DNA from: Closterium sp. NIES-65
Taxonomy: Eukaryota > Streptophyta > Zygnematophyceae > Desmidiales > Closteriaceae
Direction of reading: 5' to 3'
Assembly (NCBI GenBank): GCA_948144175.1
Contig: CANXME010000309.1
Span: forward strand, 558,001 to 622,000
DNA length: 64,000 nt
Both the position numbers and the translations under genes were made by a program. Below the pieces are notes generated by a model. The model ran no database searches. It was not told where the DNA came from and worked only from the letters and a program-made list of their open reading frames with translations. Positions 1-12,000 of the stretch are shown in pieces. Each line of letters opens with the position of its first letter. The stretch's first letter is position 1.

Positions 1-1167
1 CGCGAGCTAAGATTCTCAAGTCGTTGCGTAACTAACTAAATGCAGGAAAGCTCGTGACGAATTCCGTCGTCGTTTCGTTCGACTTGGAATATAGAAGGGA
101 ACTGTTGCTTCAAAAGGCTCTGACTCTATGTTGTCGTATCCCTACAGATTATGTTATCTCTCACATAAACGCTGAGAGAGCAGACACACAGAACTGATAG
201 CGATGAGGCACCTCGATTTCCACCAAACTCTCCGTACCTGGAATGAAAGCTCGCCTCGGCACCGTCAGGCTGGTGCCACGAATTCCTGGGGGCTACGAGG
301 TTTCTGCAGCTTCCTAGCAGCGGCAGAAGCAAAGCGATGAAGTTGAGCGACAGGATCTGCAGCTACCGAACTGTACCCAGCCTACGACGACGCGGTGGTC
401 TCAGCAGTGCGGGAATTTCCAGGCAAACGGTCGCCTTCCTTTCGCAGCGTCGCTCGCTCTCCTGCGACATCGTCACTTTGCGACTCTCGACGAAACCGGG
501 GCCTCGTGGCGCCGCGAAACCTCAGAGATTCCCATTCCGCGTGCAGGGTACGCTCAAATAATTCTCCCCTCTCCGCCCAGCAGATTCTCCCCCCCTCCGC
601 CCTAACATGCCTTCCACGCAGCGCAAATTCACCGTACGCCGTACAGCTCGGAATCAAGCGTACGATGGACATGAAACGCGTGGGAGATGCGTGTGGGGGA
701 CTTCTCAAGATGGGGAGATCTTCGCGCGGAGATCGGTGTTGGCGCAAACCGACGAATCGCAAGCCCATCCATCAAGGGATGCGGATGTGGTGTTGCGAGG
801 CGCGCAAAAGTAGGCCAGCAACTGTGGCACCGCCAGCGACATCCATAGGCTCGGCTACCCTACGCTTGGACTCCGCGCGTCTCAAAACGGTCATTGGTTC
901 CAACCCAAGCATGAGTAGGTTGTCCGCGACATAGTCATGAACAGAATTACAGGACACACAGCGTCCACTTCGAGGATATTCACATAGTTGGAAACCTTTG
1001 TAGCACTTGCTCTACATCTCTTCTACATTATCCCACGTTCTTCATCCAAACGGCATAACATGTGCATTCATGTCAGCTCCAAAACTTCAATGCAACGCAG
1101 CGATTCAATACATTTTGTTACATGGCACAAACATATGTATATCGTTCCAACCATAGCATACAATGAA
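1..1167. other. Intergenic sequence downstream of EXO1
   Basis: I recognise no gene here. Short open frames on both strands overlap each other, have no recognisable domain and no splice context. The segment next to 1168 is expected to contain the 3' untranslated region of EXO1, which is transcribed leftwards. Confidence 0.5.
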
Positions 1168-4124
1168 TCATCCAAGCACGCACCCTTTCGATATTGGGTC
1201 CCATACAGGTTGAACTGTGTACTGTAAGCTTGCAATTCCAACCAGGTTGGACACAAACCCACCGTTATCCACCAACCTACCCCACTCATTTTCACATATA
1301 TCCTTGATCTCTAAGGGCCCGTGTTGCTCACTCCTAGCATATGTCCACCCGTCCTTTTCTGGATTGGTCGCAAAGCTAGAAAGCTCCCTCGCGATGACAT
1401 TCACTGCAGCATCTTCATAAACGTTACCATTTGGAGAGCTCCTGTTTGGAAAAAAACACCGAGAGGAGAGGGAGAGTGAAAAATTACGCACATGAGCATG
1501 AGCATGTGTGGAGCAAAAGCGCATGTGCGGCACTTACGAGTGGCCGAAAAGTTGAGCACACTTATCCGGGCACTTGCTTGCGTCGCCAATAACCACGTAT
1601 CGGATGCTGCTAGTGGAGCCATCCCATGCCGTGAAGTTCATGTGCTGCCGTAGGTAGCACCAGTCATCGCACATGTAAGTTTTCTCGTACGGCGCTGCTA
1701 GAGCAACGTCGGGGGATGCGAGGATGAAGTAGATAGCTGTGTCGTCTTCAGGAAGCATGCCACCATCACCCAACGCATTGCTGAGAACTGGATACAGTTG
1801 GGAGCATAAGGGAGAGAGAGAAGGAACGAAGTATGCGAGGTGAGGATGCCTGTGTGATGATGGGGGATGAGAGGAGGAAGTAGATGGCCATGTCGTCCAC
1901 AGGAAGCATGGCACCATGGTCATGTAGATGCTAAACGCGATGCCGGGAACTGGATACGGAAGAGAGAAGGAACGAAGTGTGTGAAGTGAGGATGCCAGTG
2001 TGATGTTGAAGTTAGAATGGCTGTCTTGTCAACTGGAAACAAGGTGACGTATGGTTAAGCAAAGGCAAAATTGCATGCACAAACAGATACATGCATATAG
2101 ATGGACAATAAACATCACTGCCATCTGAAAAGAGAAGGCAAAAGGCGAGTGCAAACAAACCATACCCGTTTCAACCGAGGCTTCGCAGCCGGTCAGATCA
2201 CTTCCGGCGGAGTAGTTGTCTCTCCCTGACCCGGCCAGAATAACCTGTTGGTAGCACCACAGATGCCATCAAGTAATACAGCGAGCGGGAGTCAAAAAGC
2301 CCTGATTATGAGCCGATGGTCACGATGAAGCAACGATTCGATAAAATCTGCCTCCCAACAAGCTTACAAGCACCACCTAGCACCAACTAGCACCAAGTAG
2401 CACCTGGTCGGTCACGTTGACAATGATGCCAGGGTTGCTCTCGTCCCGCCCCGTGTACCGACCCACCACCCTCCACCATCCCCGCACCCTCTTACCGCCC
2501 TCCCAGCACCCTCCCAGCACCCTCCACCACTCTCCACCACGTGTGTTTAAAGTCGACTCAAAGCACTCCAAGCATCAAGCGTCAACCAGCGCACCTGATC
2601 CGTGACGTTGACAATGACGCCAGGGTTGCTCTCGTCGTGCCCCGTATACCGACCCACCACTCTCCACCACCCCCGAACAGATGCCACCTGCCCAGAAAAC
2701 ACCTCCCCTTCCTCCCCTGGGGCTTCAGGTACCATGTCAGAAAAGGCGTCAGTTTCGCCGTAATTATCTGACTCATCAGGGTCTTGATTGAGAGAATTGA
2801 TGAAGTTCTCAATAGTGAAGGATGGGGACTCCCACGCGCCGTAGTACAGTATGTACGCGTTAATAGGCTCGTGCTTCACTGGCCCGCCACCGTACGTCAG
2901 CTCCACCCAGCCCGGAGGCCTTTGCTTCGGGGGAGGCGGAGGGGGGGTCCCAGGCTCGGAAGCTCCGCCATCCGAACCTCCACTGTTTCCTGAAGGGCTA
3001 GAATAAGAGAGGTCCGGGCCGTCAGGGGGGAAATAATATGGATCGTCCATTGGTAGAAAGGTGCCCTCTGATTCCCCCCCTTCCGACGCGGGCGCGGAGG
3101 CGGAGGCGGAGGCAGAAGGGGAAGGCGCAGACGCGGGGGCGGGGAAAGGTCCGAGAGGCGCAAGAGTGGCGGTGAGTAAGGAATCCCCTCGCCGCCGAGG
3201 CTGAATGGAGAAATCCTGGGAGGTCAGCTCGGGGGAGGGCGGGGGAATCGCGGGGGAAGCAGGGGGAAGCGGCGGGGTTGGTGAGGGCTGGGAAGGGGAT
3301 GGCGTGGAAGGTTGGGGGGGACTGCGGACGGCGGGAGTTGGGGATGGCGGAGACGCGATAGGGAGGGGAAAGACTCGCGCAACCGGTGGGAAGGGCGGCG
3401 GAAGGGGAGGGGGAGGTGGAGAGGGCGGAGGAGGTCGTGGCGGAGGGGGAGATGGGGATGGGGATGGGGAAGAGCGGCCCTCGAGGATCGTAAGGAGGGC
3501 TTTAAGCGAGGGAAGACGGGGCAGGCCGCCGAGGCCTCGCCTTCTTAAAGCCCGTCCAGGGGACACCAGGTGATGCGTAGTTCCTGTAATCGCGTCGCCC
3601 GAGTGACGGCTCTGCTTCTGTGAAAACGCTTGCTCGTATAGCTCAAGCCGTGGCGACTCTTGAGGCGTCTCAGAAGTTGCCTCGCCCGAGTGACGGCTCT
3701 GCTTCTGTGAAAACGCTTGCTCGTATAGCTCAAGCCGTGGCGACTCTTGAGGCGTCTCAGAAGTTGCCTCGCCCGAGTGACGGCTCTGCTTCTGTGAAAG
3801 CGCTTGCTCGTATAGCTCAAGTCGTGGCGACTCTTGAGGCGTCTCAGAAGTTGCCTTGCCCGAGTGACGGCTCTGCTTCTGTGAAAACGCTTGCTCGTAT
3901 AGCTCAAGCCGTGGCGACTCTTGAGGCGTCTCAGAAGTTGCCTCGCCCGAGTGACGGCTCTGCTTCTGTGAAAACGTTTGCTCGTATGACTCAAGCCGCG
4001 GCGTTCGGGCCGTACAGAGGAGAGGTGGTAGCGCTATCGCTACTATTAATAAAAACGCACATGCTACAGGTGTGGATATTATTAGTGCGACAGGCATCAG
4101 ACGCTTCGTCCGACGAGTCGTCAT
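1168..4124 (-). CDS. EXO1: divergent EXORDIUM-like protein with proline-rich N-terminal extension
   Basis: Four exons keep one frame: 4124-2595, 2244-2166, 1787-1538 and 1441-1168, giving about 710 residues. The N-terminus has a hydrophobic segment (about residues 12-38) that could be a signal peptide or anchor. Tandem 29-residue repeats (about 45-185) and a long Pro/Ser tract follow. The EXORDIUM (Phi_1-type) domain occupies the last roughly 280 residues and aligns with EXO2-5 at ILYYGAW, WWRVVGRY, AIYFILASPD and the Cys-rich CDDWCY region. Family members are secreted cell-wall or apoplast proteins linked to growth and carbon status; no enzymatic role is proven. This copy is divergent: the HELAE motif of its neighbours reads RELSS, so the histidine is lost. 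A second copy of the WWRV exon segment lies in intron 1. ATG 4124 was chosen because it opens directly into the hydrophobic segment. Confidence 0.8.
2404..2566 (-). repeat. Duplicated EXO1 exon-1 end inside intron 1
   Basis: This is a second copy of the 3' end of EXO1 exon 1. It encodes WWRVVGRYTGRDESNPG and the following residues and ends at its own CAG/GTGCTA donor. The first copy ends at 2595. Between the copies, around 2545-2566, sits a decayed palindrome with a GTCGAC core. Splicing to the distal donor would duplicate about 25 residues; the copy is more likely a silent intronic relic. Confidence 0.7.
3640..3990 (-). repeat. 87-bp in-frame coding repeats of EXO1
   Basis: About five tandem units of 87 bp (29 residues) encode SPRLELYEQAFSQKQSRHSG followed by EATSETPQE. 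Units differ by only a few bases, so the array is young or homogenised. Each junction, at about 3656, 3743, 3830 and 3917, carries the near-palindrome TTGAGGCGTCTCAGAA, a decayed form of the intronic palindrome family seen elsewhere in the window. The antisense frame is also open but is a shadow. Confidence 0.9.
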
Positions 4125-6035
4125 TATCGTAAACGGACCACAAAGGGGAATGAGTCATTCTCCTGTTCGTCTGCTTATCAAGCTTTCTGTATTGCATTTT
4201 TCCAGGCGTTGTAATTACACTGGTAACGCAGGCCCGGTATTGCTAGGCGCTAGGTCGAATCTCGGCGACGTCGCAGCGTCGCTGCCCTGGCGGAAGTCTC
4301 TGCGTGGAAGTAGTTGGAAGTAGGATAGCGATAGCGTCGGCAAACCACAGTCGGTGTCACGCTAGTCGTTCTTACTCAGGATTCGATAAGACCCTAAGTG
4401 TCAGTACCAGTGCTAGCGGTTTCAAGCTGGTCATTAGCAACCGCTGAAGACCTGCTGGTTTTGGCCGCGAGAATGTTGGTTCTCTTCGGTTTAGTTGCTG
4501 AACTTCCTGCTCTAGTTTGGTCTCTCAACGTTCAGTTTCCGTTATTGGGTGCTGCTGAGAAAATGGTTCAGGAAAAATGGTTCAGCTGGACATTTCGCAG
4601 GTGAAGTTTGGCGATACATGGGCTTCCTCTTCATGGGATCTCGACAGTTCAGATCATCGACGGTTCGCAGCTAGGGAATTCAGGTGCACGGGCCGCATAT
4701 CCGTGTGTGCCATGGCTCAAATGCGACGTTTCGCCTCCCACAAAACTGAGGAATGCGCTATGCGAAACTCTATTTTCCTTACAAGCAGTTAGATACTTCA
4801 TGTATAATACCGTAATAAAAGCATTGTATTTCCCTTCCATTTCGGCCAAATGGTGCTGATTAAAGTTCATATTCAACCGTTTTCAACCGTGAGGTAGTTC
4901 TGCTGTACAAGGCCCTGAACGAACCAGGGCACATGCGGCCCAACCTGCTTCCTAGGTGCGGTGAGGCCCTTCACAGATCCCCTTGGTTGGTCAGTCAAAT
5001 CCGAGCAAGCCACGCCCACTTGAACTGCCTCTGCTGGTTGAAAAGTGAGAAGACCGTTGGTTCCCATGCACTGTGGCTTGGGGAAGGAGAAAATGTCCCC
5101 TCCCGTGGCGCTCCCGCCCACCCGGAGAGCCAGGTTTTGCACATGCGCGAGACACCAGCTTCGGGTTTCCGCGTGTCGCAGATTTTGTCATTGACAGGTG
5201 TGCGGTGAGGCTAGTCCATCCACCTAGTTGCCCGAGTTTACTGTACCACCGGGTCCTCTCAAATAATCGCATGACACGAACGACCCATGCTGGTTTGCGG
5301 GAGGGGAGTCACCAAGCAGTGTACTGTTCTGAATTGACATGACAGTAAATTGGAGGAAGCACAACGACGTTGTCGGAACACTTTCTCAAGCGAAAGTAGG
5401 CGACGAAGCTAACGACAGGGCAGCGAAAAGTCGGTGTGGTAGCTGGCGACGACAAATACGGACTAGCCCCTCCATCGCCGCACATCCCTGGTGCCCCTCT
5501 CTCCCCTCGTGCCCCATACTCGTTTCATCTTCCCTCAGGTTCCCTTCATTCCAGGAAAACGTGTCGAGATGTAACGCAACGCACCGTCAGCGGAAGCGTG
5601 CGCGCATCCGCAACTCCTTTCCCCCAGTTTCCGGAACCGAACTGCCGTTTCGTGTCATCTCTAGACTCAACTTCACTGATGATACCCTGCTTCCGCGCAG
5701 CTCCCACCTCCCACCTCTGTTTCGCAGTTGCGTCTCACCGCCTTTCATACAACCCTCACCTCTTCAACCCTCGAGAACATCTCGAATTTGCTCAACTCAG
5801 TTCTGCCATTTACAACTTTTGTTTGCAGTTCTGGTGTCCTGGATAGTCAGGACTTGAGCTGCTGTTCAGCCGTTCCCGTTCGATAGATACCTAAGGCTAT
5901 TATTCCAAGCTCCCTTTCAGGACGCGCTTACCGTTTCTACCGTAGGAGCTTATATTCGCGAAAATCGTCTTCCGAAAGATTGTTTCCTGCTTCATCGAGG
6001 CTTATCTGCTGGTGAAACAAGCGTAGATTCTTACA
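4125..6035. promoter_or_regulatory. Divergent spacer between EXO1 and ABCA
   Basis: Roughly 1.9 kb separate the divergent EXO1 (minus) and ABCA (plus) start codons. No conserved coding feature is visible. The small open frames at 4398-4859 and 5339-5857 have no domain and no sensible splice structure. The spacer should contain both promoters and 5' untranslated regions, but I could not assign a TATA box or initiator with confidence. Confidence 0.5.
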
Positions 6036-9000
6036 ATGGAGGAAGTAGAGCTCGGCAGCGTTAATAACGAGTCTGGGCTGGTTATGAAGGAGGGAGGGTA
6101 TGCGGACAAAACGACGCAACAGCGGCGGAGGAAACTAGCGACAACCTTTGGAACGCAAGTTGACGCTATCATGCGGAGAAATCTCGCTTACCAGGTACGC
6201 ATGATATGTGATCGTCAAGCCTGCATGCGGACACTTCTCTGTAGGGCCTGCTGCAGTGCTGAATACTCACGCCAGGAAGGCTTGCATTTTATTGTCCGGA
6301 TTTGTCGCCTACACTGTGTTTCTGCAAGGGCTTACGGAAACAACTGGGTCGGTTAGTTCGACACAGTTGCTGGGGTATTTCGCACGAAGCACACGCATTT
6401 GTCACAACCAACGCGATGAATCTGACCCAATGCTATGCATGTAGGCCATAACGCTTTGGCGTGTAGTCGGTTCATGGACCATACCAGCCATATTAATTTT
6501 TGATAAGGATGATGCAGAATGAGCGGATCGTCATGCATTTCAGAGCGAGAAACCCCATCTGGTCGTATAAGACCTTGTTTCATGCGCGAAAACGATCCAC
6601 TTGGCCGCATGTCATGCACAGATGTCGTAGCATGCGTTCCATGGCTTTTCACATCATGTCGGGTGTTGAGGCGCCTCAAAACTAGACTTCTCGCATGTCA
6701 TGCACAGATATCGTAGCATGCGTTCCAAAGCCCTTCACAGTGTGTCGGGTGTTTTGTTTTCTGAGGCGTCTCAGAATCTTTTTTGGCGCGCGCGTAACGA
6801 TTCATGTTGCCGCATTTCCATTCTCTACCCCCTCATTTCACGGAAACGAACTTTGTCAGCAATTTGTGCGTCGTGAGTTGAAGCGTCTCACAAACCATCC
6901 ACCGCTGCATTTCTGTCTCCCATCTTGATCCCACAGAAACGCAACTGGGGCAGCAACAGGTGCCTCGTGAACCTGCCAGCTTCATGTGCCTCTTCTTCCT
7001 CTTCGTCATCCAACTCACAAACCATCCACTGCTGCATTTTTCTCCCCCCCAACCGCCCCCCACTCCTCCCCCCCCTCCCCCCTCCTCTCCCCTCCACTCC
7101 TCCCTTGTATCTCACAGAAGCGCAACTGGGGCAGCAACCTGTGCTTGGTTAGCCTGCCGGCCTTCATGTGCCTCACCCTCTTCCTCATCCAACTCCCAAA
7201 CCATCCACCGCTGCATTTCCTCCCCCCCCCCTCTCCCCCCCTTTCTCCCGTCCACTCTGCCCTGTATCTCACAGAAGCGCAACTGGGGCAGCAACCTGTG
7301 TCCGGTGAGCCTGCCGGCCTTCATGCCTCTTCCTCTTCCTCATCCAACTCACAAACCATTCACCGCTGCACTTCTCCCCCTCCCCTCCCCAACCCCCCCT
7401 CTCCTCCCTTCTCCTTTCCACTCATCCCCCGTATCCCACAGAAGCGCAACTGGGGCAGCAACCTGTGTCTGGTGAGCCTGCCGGCCTTCATGCCTCTTCC
7501 TCTTCCTCATCCAACTCACAAACCATGTACCGCTGCACTTCTCCCCCTCCCCTCCCCCTCCCCTCCCCACCCCCCCCCTCTCCTCCCTTCTCCTTTCCAC
7601 TCATCCCCCGTATCCCACAGAAGCGCAATTGGGGCAGCAACCTGTGTCTGGTGAGCCTGCCGGCCTTCATGTGCCTCTTCCTCTTCCTCATCCAACTCCT
7701 CATCGCCAACGTTCTCAACGCGCGCTTCAAGTGCGGCTGCGGCTGCCCCACTGAGTTCAAGAACCCCGACGGGTCCTGTCAGCCCGGAAAAAAAGTCTGC
7801 GGCCCACAGTACACCGACAAGCTCGGGCAGATTGCTTTTTGCGAGTTCCCACACCCGCCAGCCTGGCCGGCGTTTCTGCAGGTGCCGGAGGAGAAATTCC
7901 GGGCGGCGGACTGGGGGTCGGGCGGCGGCCTGCCGCCCAGCAGCTGCCGGGTGAAGCCGGCGAATTTCTCGATTGATGAGTCGACGAGCATGGAGGGCAA
8001 CGGGACATACCCGTGCTTTAACTCGGTCTTATACACGGGACAGAACCGGCGGATTGCTGACAGTGAGTGGCTGGCATTACTGGGCTGGGATGGGTGAGTG
8101 GGTAGGGAGAGTGCAGGTTGACGAGCATGGAGGGCAACGGGACATACCCGTGCTTTAACTCGGTCTTATACACGGGACAGAACCGACGGATTGCTGACAG
8201 TGAGTTGCTGGGGCGGACTAGACAATTAGTTATAATTATTGTGTGAGAGAGAAGGGGGAAGAGGGAAGAGAAGGGGGCCCAGTGCGGTTGACTTAATTCC
8301 GTCCTATAACACAGTGCCCTTTACGGAAATGGAAATGGCGCACGTTTGTGCAAGAGTTCTCTTAATCCCTCATTTCTGAGAATTCTCAAAAGAGTATTTT
8401 TGAGAATTCTCAAAAATACTCTGCAACAAAATGGCGCACGTTTGTGCAAGATTCTTCCGTTCCTCCCTCATTTCAACCCCAATCCCTCAATCCCCTCCCC
8501 CCATGCAGGCATTGGCTCCAAGCTCATCCCAGACGTGCCTCTCTTTTCCCTCCAAACCGCCAAGAAGAAGCAGAGCGTCATGCTCTACCTCACCGACCCT
8601 CCCTTCAACCAAACCTCGCCGCCAGCCTCAGCAGCGCCAGGCTTGGGACCCCCCCCGCCCGCCACAGCAGCAGCCGCAGGTCCGGCAGCGAGGAGAGGCC
8701 TGAGGAGGGTCGAAGAGGTGCTTCCAGCAAACGTGGTGCGGCGAGTGATTCAAGAAGCAAGCAAATGGGAAACCGCCACGCGCACGGGTTGCGGTGCCTC
8801 TGTCAATCCCGCCCGTAACCCCCATCGGGCACTGCAAGCCAGCGGTAACCCCCATCGGGCACTGCAAGCCAACGATAACTGGGAGACTGACGCAGGCTCG
8901 GGCGGTGGCAGCTTCGGCAGCGGCGGTAGCAGCGGCGGGGGGGGGAGCGGCGCGCTGGGGGGCATGGCGGGCGGGTTCGGCAACATGACCAGCGCAACCG

Positions 9001-12000
9001 GGCCAAACGCGACGAATTTCGGCGTGTTCAATTACACAAACACCTCCTACATGATCCCAGCGATCACCTACGACATGGCGTATGTCCCCCCCGGGTCCAG
9101 CACCCTGCGCGGGTGGTCGCTGTACACAGAGGAGGCGCTGGTGGGGTCGGCAACGACGGGGAAAGCGAGGAATGTGACGATTTACCTGATTCAGCCCAGC
9201 TGCGCCAAGTACAGCCTCCTGCCTCAGAGCTCCAACATCACGTTTTCCGGCTTCAATATGACCATCCGTGAGTACCGTTCTTTGTGTGAGGGAGGGAGTG
9301 AGGGAGTGAGGGAGGGAGGGAGGGAGGGAGGGAGGGAGGGAGGGGCGAATGTGCCTTGGTGTGACTAGTGTGTGAGCAGGGCAACCCCTCCAACCTCCCC
9401 AACCAGTGCATGTCCGCCTACGACTTCCAAAACTCCTCCTCACTCTCTCCCTCTTTGCTTCCCTGCCTCCCCTTCCCTCCCTCCCTGCCTTCCTCTCTCG
9501 CTCCTTTCCTCCCTCTCTCCCTCCCTCCTTCCTTCCCGCCCTTGCTCTTTCCCCTGCCCCCTCCCTCCCCCCTGCAGGCATTGAGTGTCTGGTAACGCTC
9601 TCCCTATGGCGCCCCAACACGACTAACATAAACGATGATCTCTACAAGGGGTACTACCAGGGCAACCCCTCCAACCTCCCCAACCAGTACATGTCCGCCT
9701 ACGACTTTCAAAACTCCTCCTCCTCGCTCTTCCGCACCCAGATCTGGTACAACGCCTCCTTCTCCCGCGCCTTCGCCCTCGGCGGCTCCTCCGCGCTCAT
9801 CCGCTTCCCCCGCTCCATGAACCTCGCCGCAAACGCGTTTGTAAAAGCGCTGCTCAACCCGAACGCCACGATTCCTCTCCTGTACCTGAAGGATTTCCCC
9901 CGGCCGCAGGATTCGGTGGGGTTGGATTCCGCGACGCTGCTTGGACCGCTGTTTTACCTGTGGATGCTGCAGCTCCTGTACCCCGTGTTCACGTCGAGCC
10001 TGGTGTATGAGAAGGAGAAGAACCTGAGGATGATGATGCGCATGCATGGGCTCAAGGACGGGCCCTACTGGCTCATCTCCTACTCGTACTTCACCATCAT
10101 TTCCGTCATCTTCATCGCCGTCTTCCTTATCGCCGGCTTCATCGTCCGTAAGTGCTTGTGTGCATTCCTGGCTGTGTGTCTATGGAAGGAATGGGTTCCA
10201 CTGGCTCTGTAAGGACGGGCCGTACTGGCTCATCTCCTACTCTTATCTCACCATCATGTCTAACATCTGCATCGCTGTCTTCTTTATTGCCGGCTTCATT
10301 ATTCTTAAGTGTGTCTTCCTGACTGTCTCTCTGTAAGGACGGGCTGTACTGGCTCATCTCCTACTCTTATCCCACCATCATGTCTAACATCTGCATCGCT
10401 GTCTTCTTTATTGCCGGCTTCATTATTCTTAAGTGTGTCTTCCTGACTGTCTCTCTGTAAGGACGGGCTGTACTGGCTCATCTCCTACTCTTATCTCACC
10501 ATCATCATGTCTGTCATCTGCATCGCTGTCTTCTCATTGCCGGCCTCGTTATTCATAAGCGGCGGTTCCTTTTCCTTTCCCCCGTTCCCCTCCTCATTGC
10601 GCATTGCTCGCGCGTACAGCCTGATCATCTTCATGCACATCTCCTTCTCCCTCCTCACCTCCTCCGCTTTCTGCCTTCCTCTTGCCCTCTCTCTCCTCCC
10701 ATTCCCTCCCACCCTTCCAGAGCTAAAGATGTTCACGGCCAATCCGGTCGGGCTGCAGCTGCTAGCCTACGGCGTGTTCATCTTCATGCAAATGTCCTTC
10801 TCCGTCCTCACCTCCACTGCTTTCAACAACTCCAAAGTGGCCACGGTCGTCTGCTACTTCTACGTGTTTGGCTCAGGGCTCATGGCTAATTTCCTCTTCC
10901 GCCTCTTTCTCGACTCTGAGAGCGCCTCAAGTGAGTCAAAGTCAACTAAAGTCAAACCAGAGTCCAAACCAGTCAAGGCAAGTCAAACAGAGTCAACAGA
11001 AGTTAGCAACTCCCAAGGTTGCCACAGTCGTCTGCTACTTCTACGTGTTTGGCTCGCGGCTCATGGCTAATTTCCTATTCCGTCTCTTCCTCGACTCTGA
11101 GAGCGCCTCAAGTGAGTCAACCAAGTCAAACCAAAGTCAACCAGAGTCAAAGCAGTCAAGGCAGTTCAAACAGAGTCCACCACTGCCTCTACTCCATTGG
11201 GGGCTCACAAACTCATTTCTTTCTCTCACCCCTTCCCCTCCCCCCACCAACAGCCGGGGTGTTGATCGCCCTGCAGCTCATCCCGGCCTTCTCCATCTAC
11301 CACTGCCTCGACGAGTTTCCTTTGTGGGCTCACAAGCTCATTTCTTCCTCTCTCTCCCCCTTCCCTTCGCCCACCAACAGCCGGGGTGTTGATCGCCCTG
11401 CAGCTCATCCCGGCCTTCTCCATCTACCACTGCCTCTACGAGTTCGCCTCGTCAGCATACGACGCGGCCGTGATGAATGGAACCGGCACGCTGACGTGGC
11501 AGACGGCCCAAAACGCGGGATTCTTCACAGCAGTCCTCATCCTCGCTATAGAGGCGCTCGTTTTCCTGCTAGTGGGGCTGTATTTGGACCAGGTGGTGGC
11601 GGTGGGTAGCGGCGTGCGGAAGCATCCCCTGTTGGGGCTGCAGAAGCTGTTTAAGAAAGGCAAGAGGCAGGACGCGAGGAGGAGCAGTTCCATGGAGGAG
11701 GGAGCGGGCGACGAGGATAAACCTGATGTCATGGAAGAGGTACGTTTCTTTTTGGCTGGGGGAATTGACCCTGGTGTGATGGAAGAGGTACGTTCAAGAA
11801 GCATCCTCTGCTGGGGCTGCAGAAGCTGTTCAAGAAGGGCAAGAGACAGGACGCGAGGAGGAGCAGTTCCATGGAGGAGGGAGCGGGCGACGAGGACAAG
11901 CCAGATGTGATGGAAGAGGTTGGTTCCTATTTGTTTCTGTTCTGCCTTGAAGGGGGGAAAGGTAACTCAGGAGAAGAACACAATAGAACACCATGGTCCC

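Noticed and set aside
3545-3994. Minus-strand frame with KRFHRSRAVTRARQLLRRLK repeats
   Set aside because: It is an alternative frame of the EXO1 29-residue repeats; the EXO1 frame continues into a recognised domain.
5339-5857. 172-codon plus-strand frame upstream of ABCA
   Set aside because: It overlaps a second open frame of similar length, has no domain or clear splice link to ABCA exon 1, and is Ser/Pro-rich by composition.
8628-9629. 333-codon minus-strand frame across ABCA exon 3 and intron 3
   Set aside because: It runs through a GGGA repeat and antisense to a conserved ABCA exon, with no recognisable domain.
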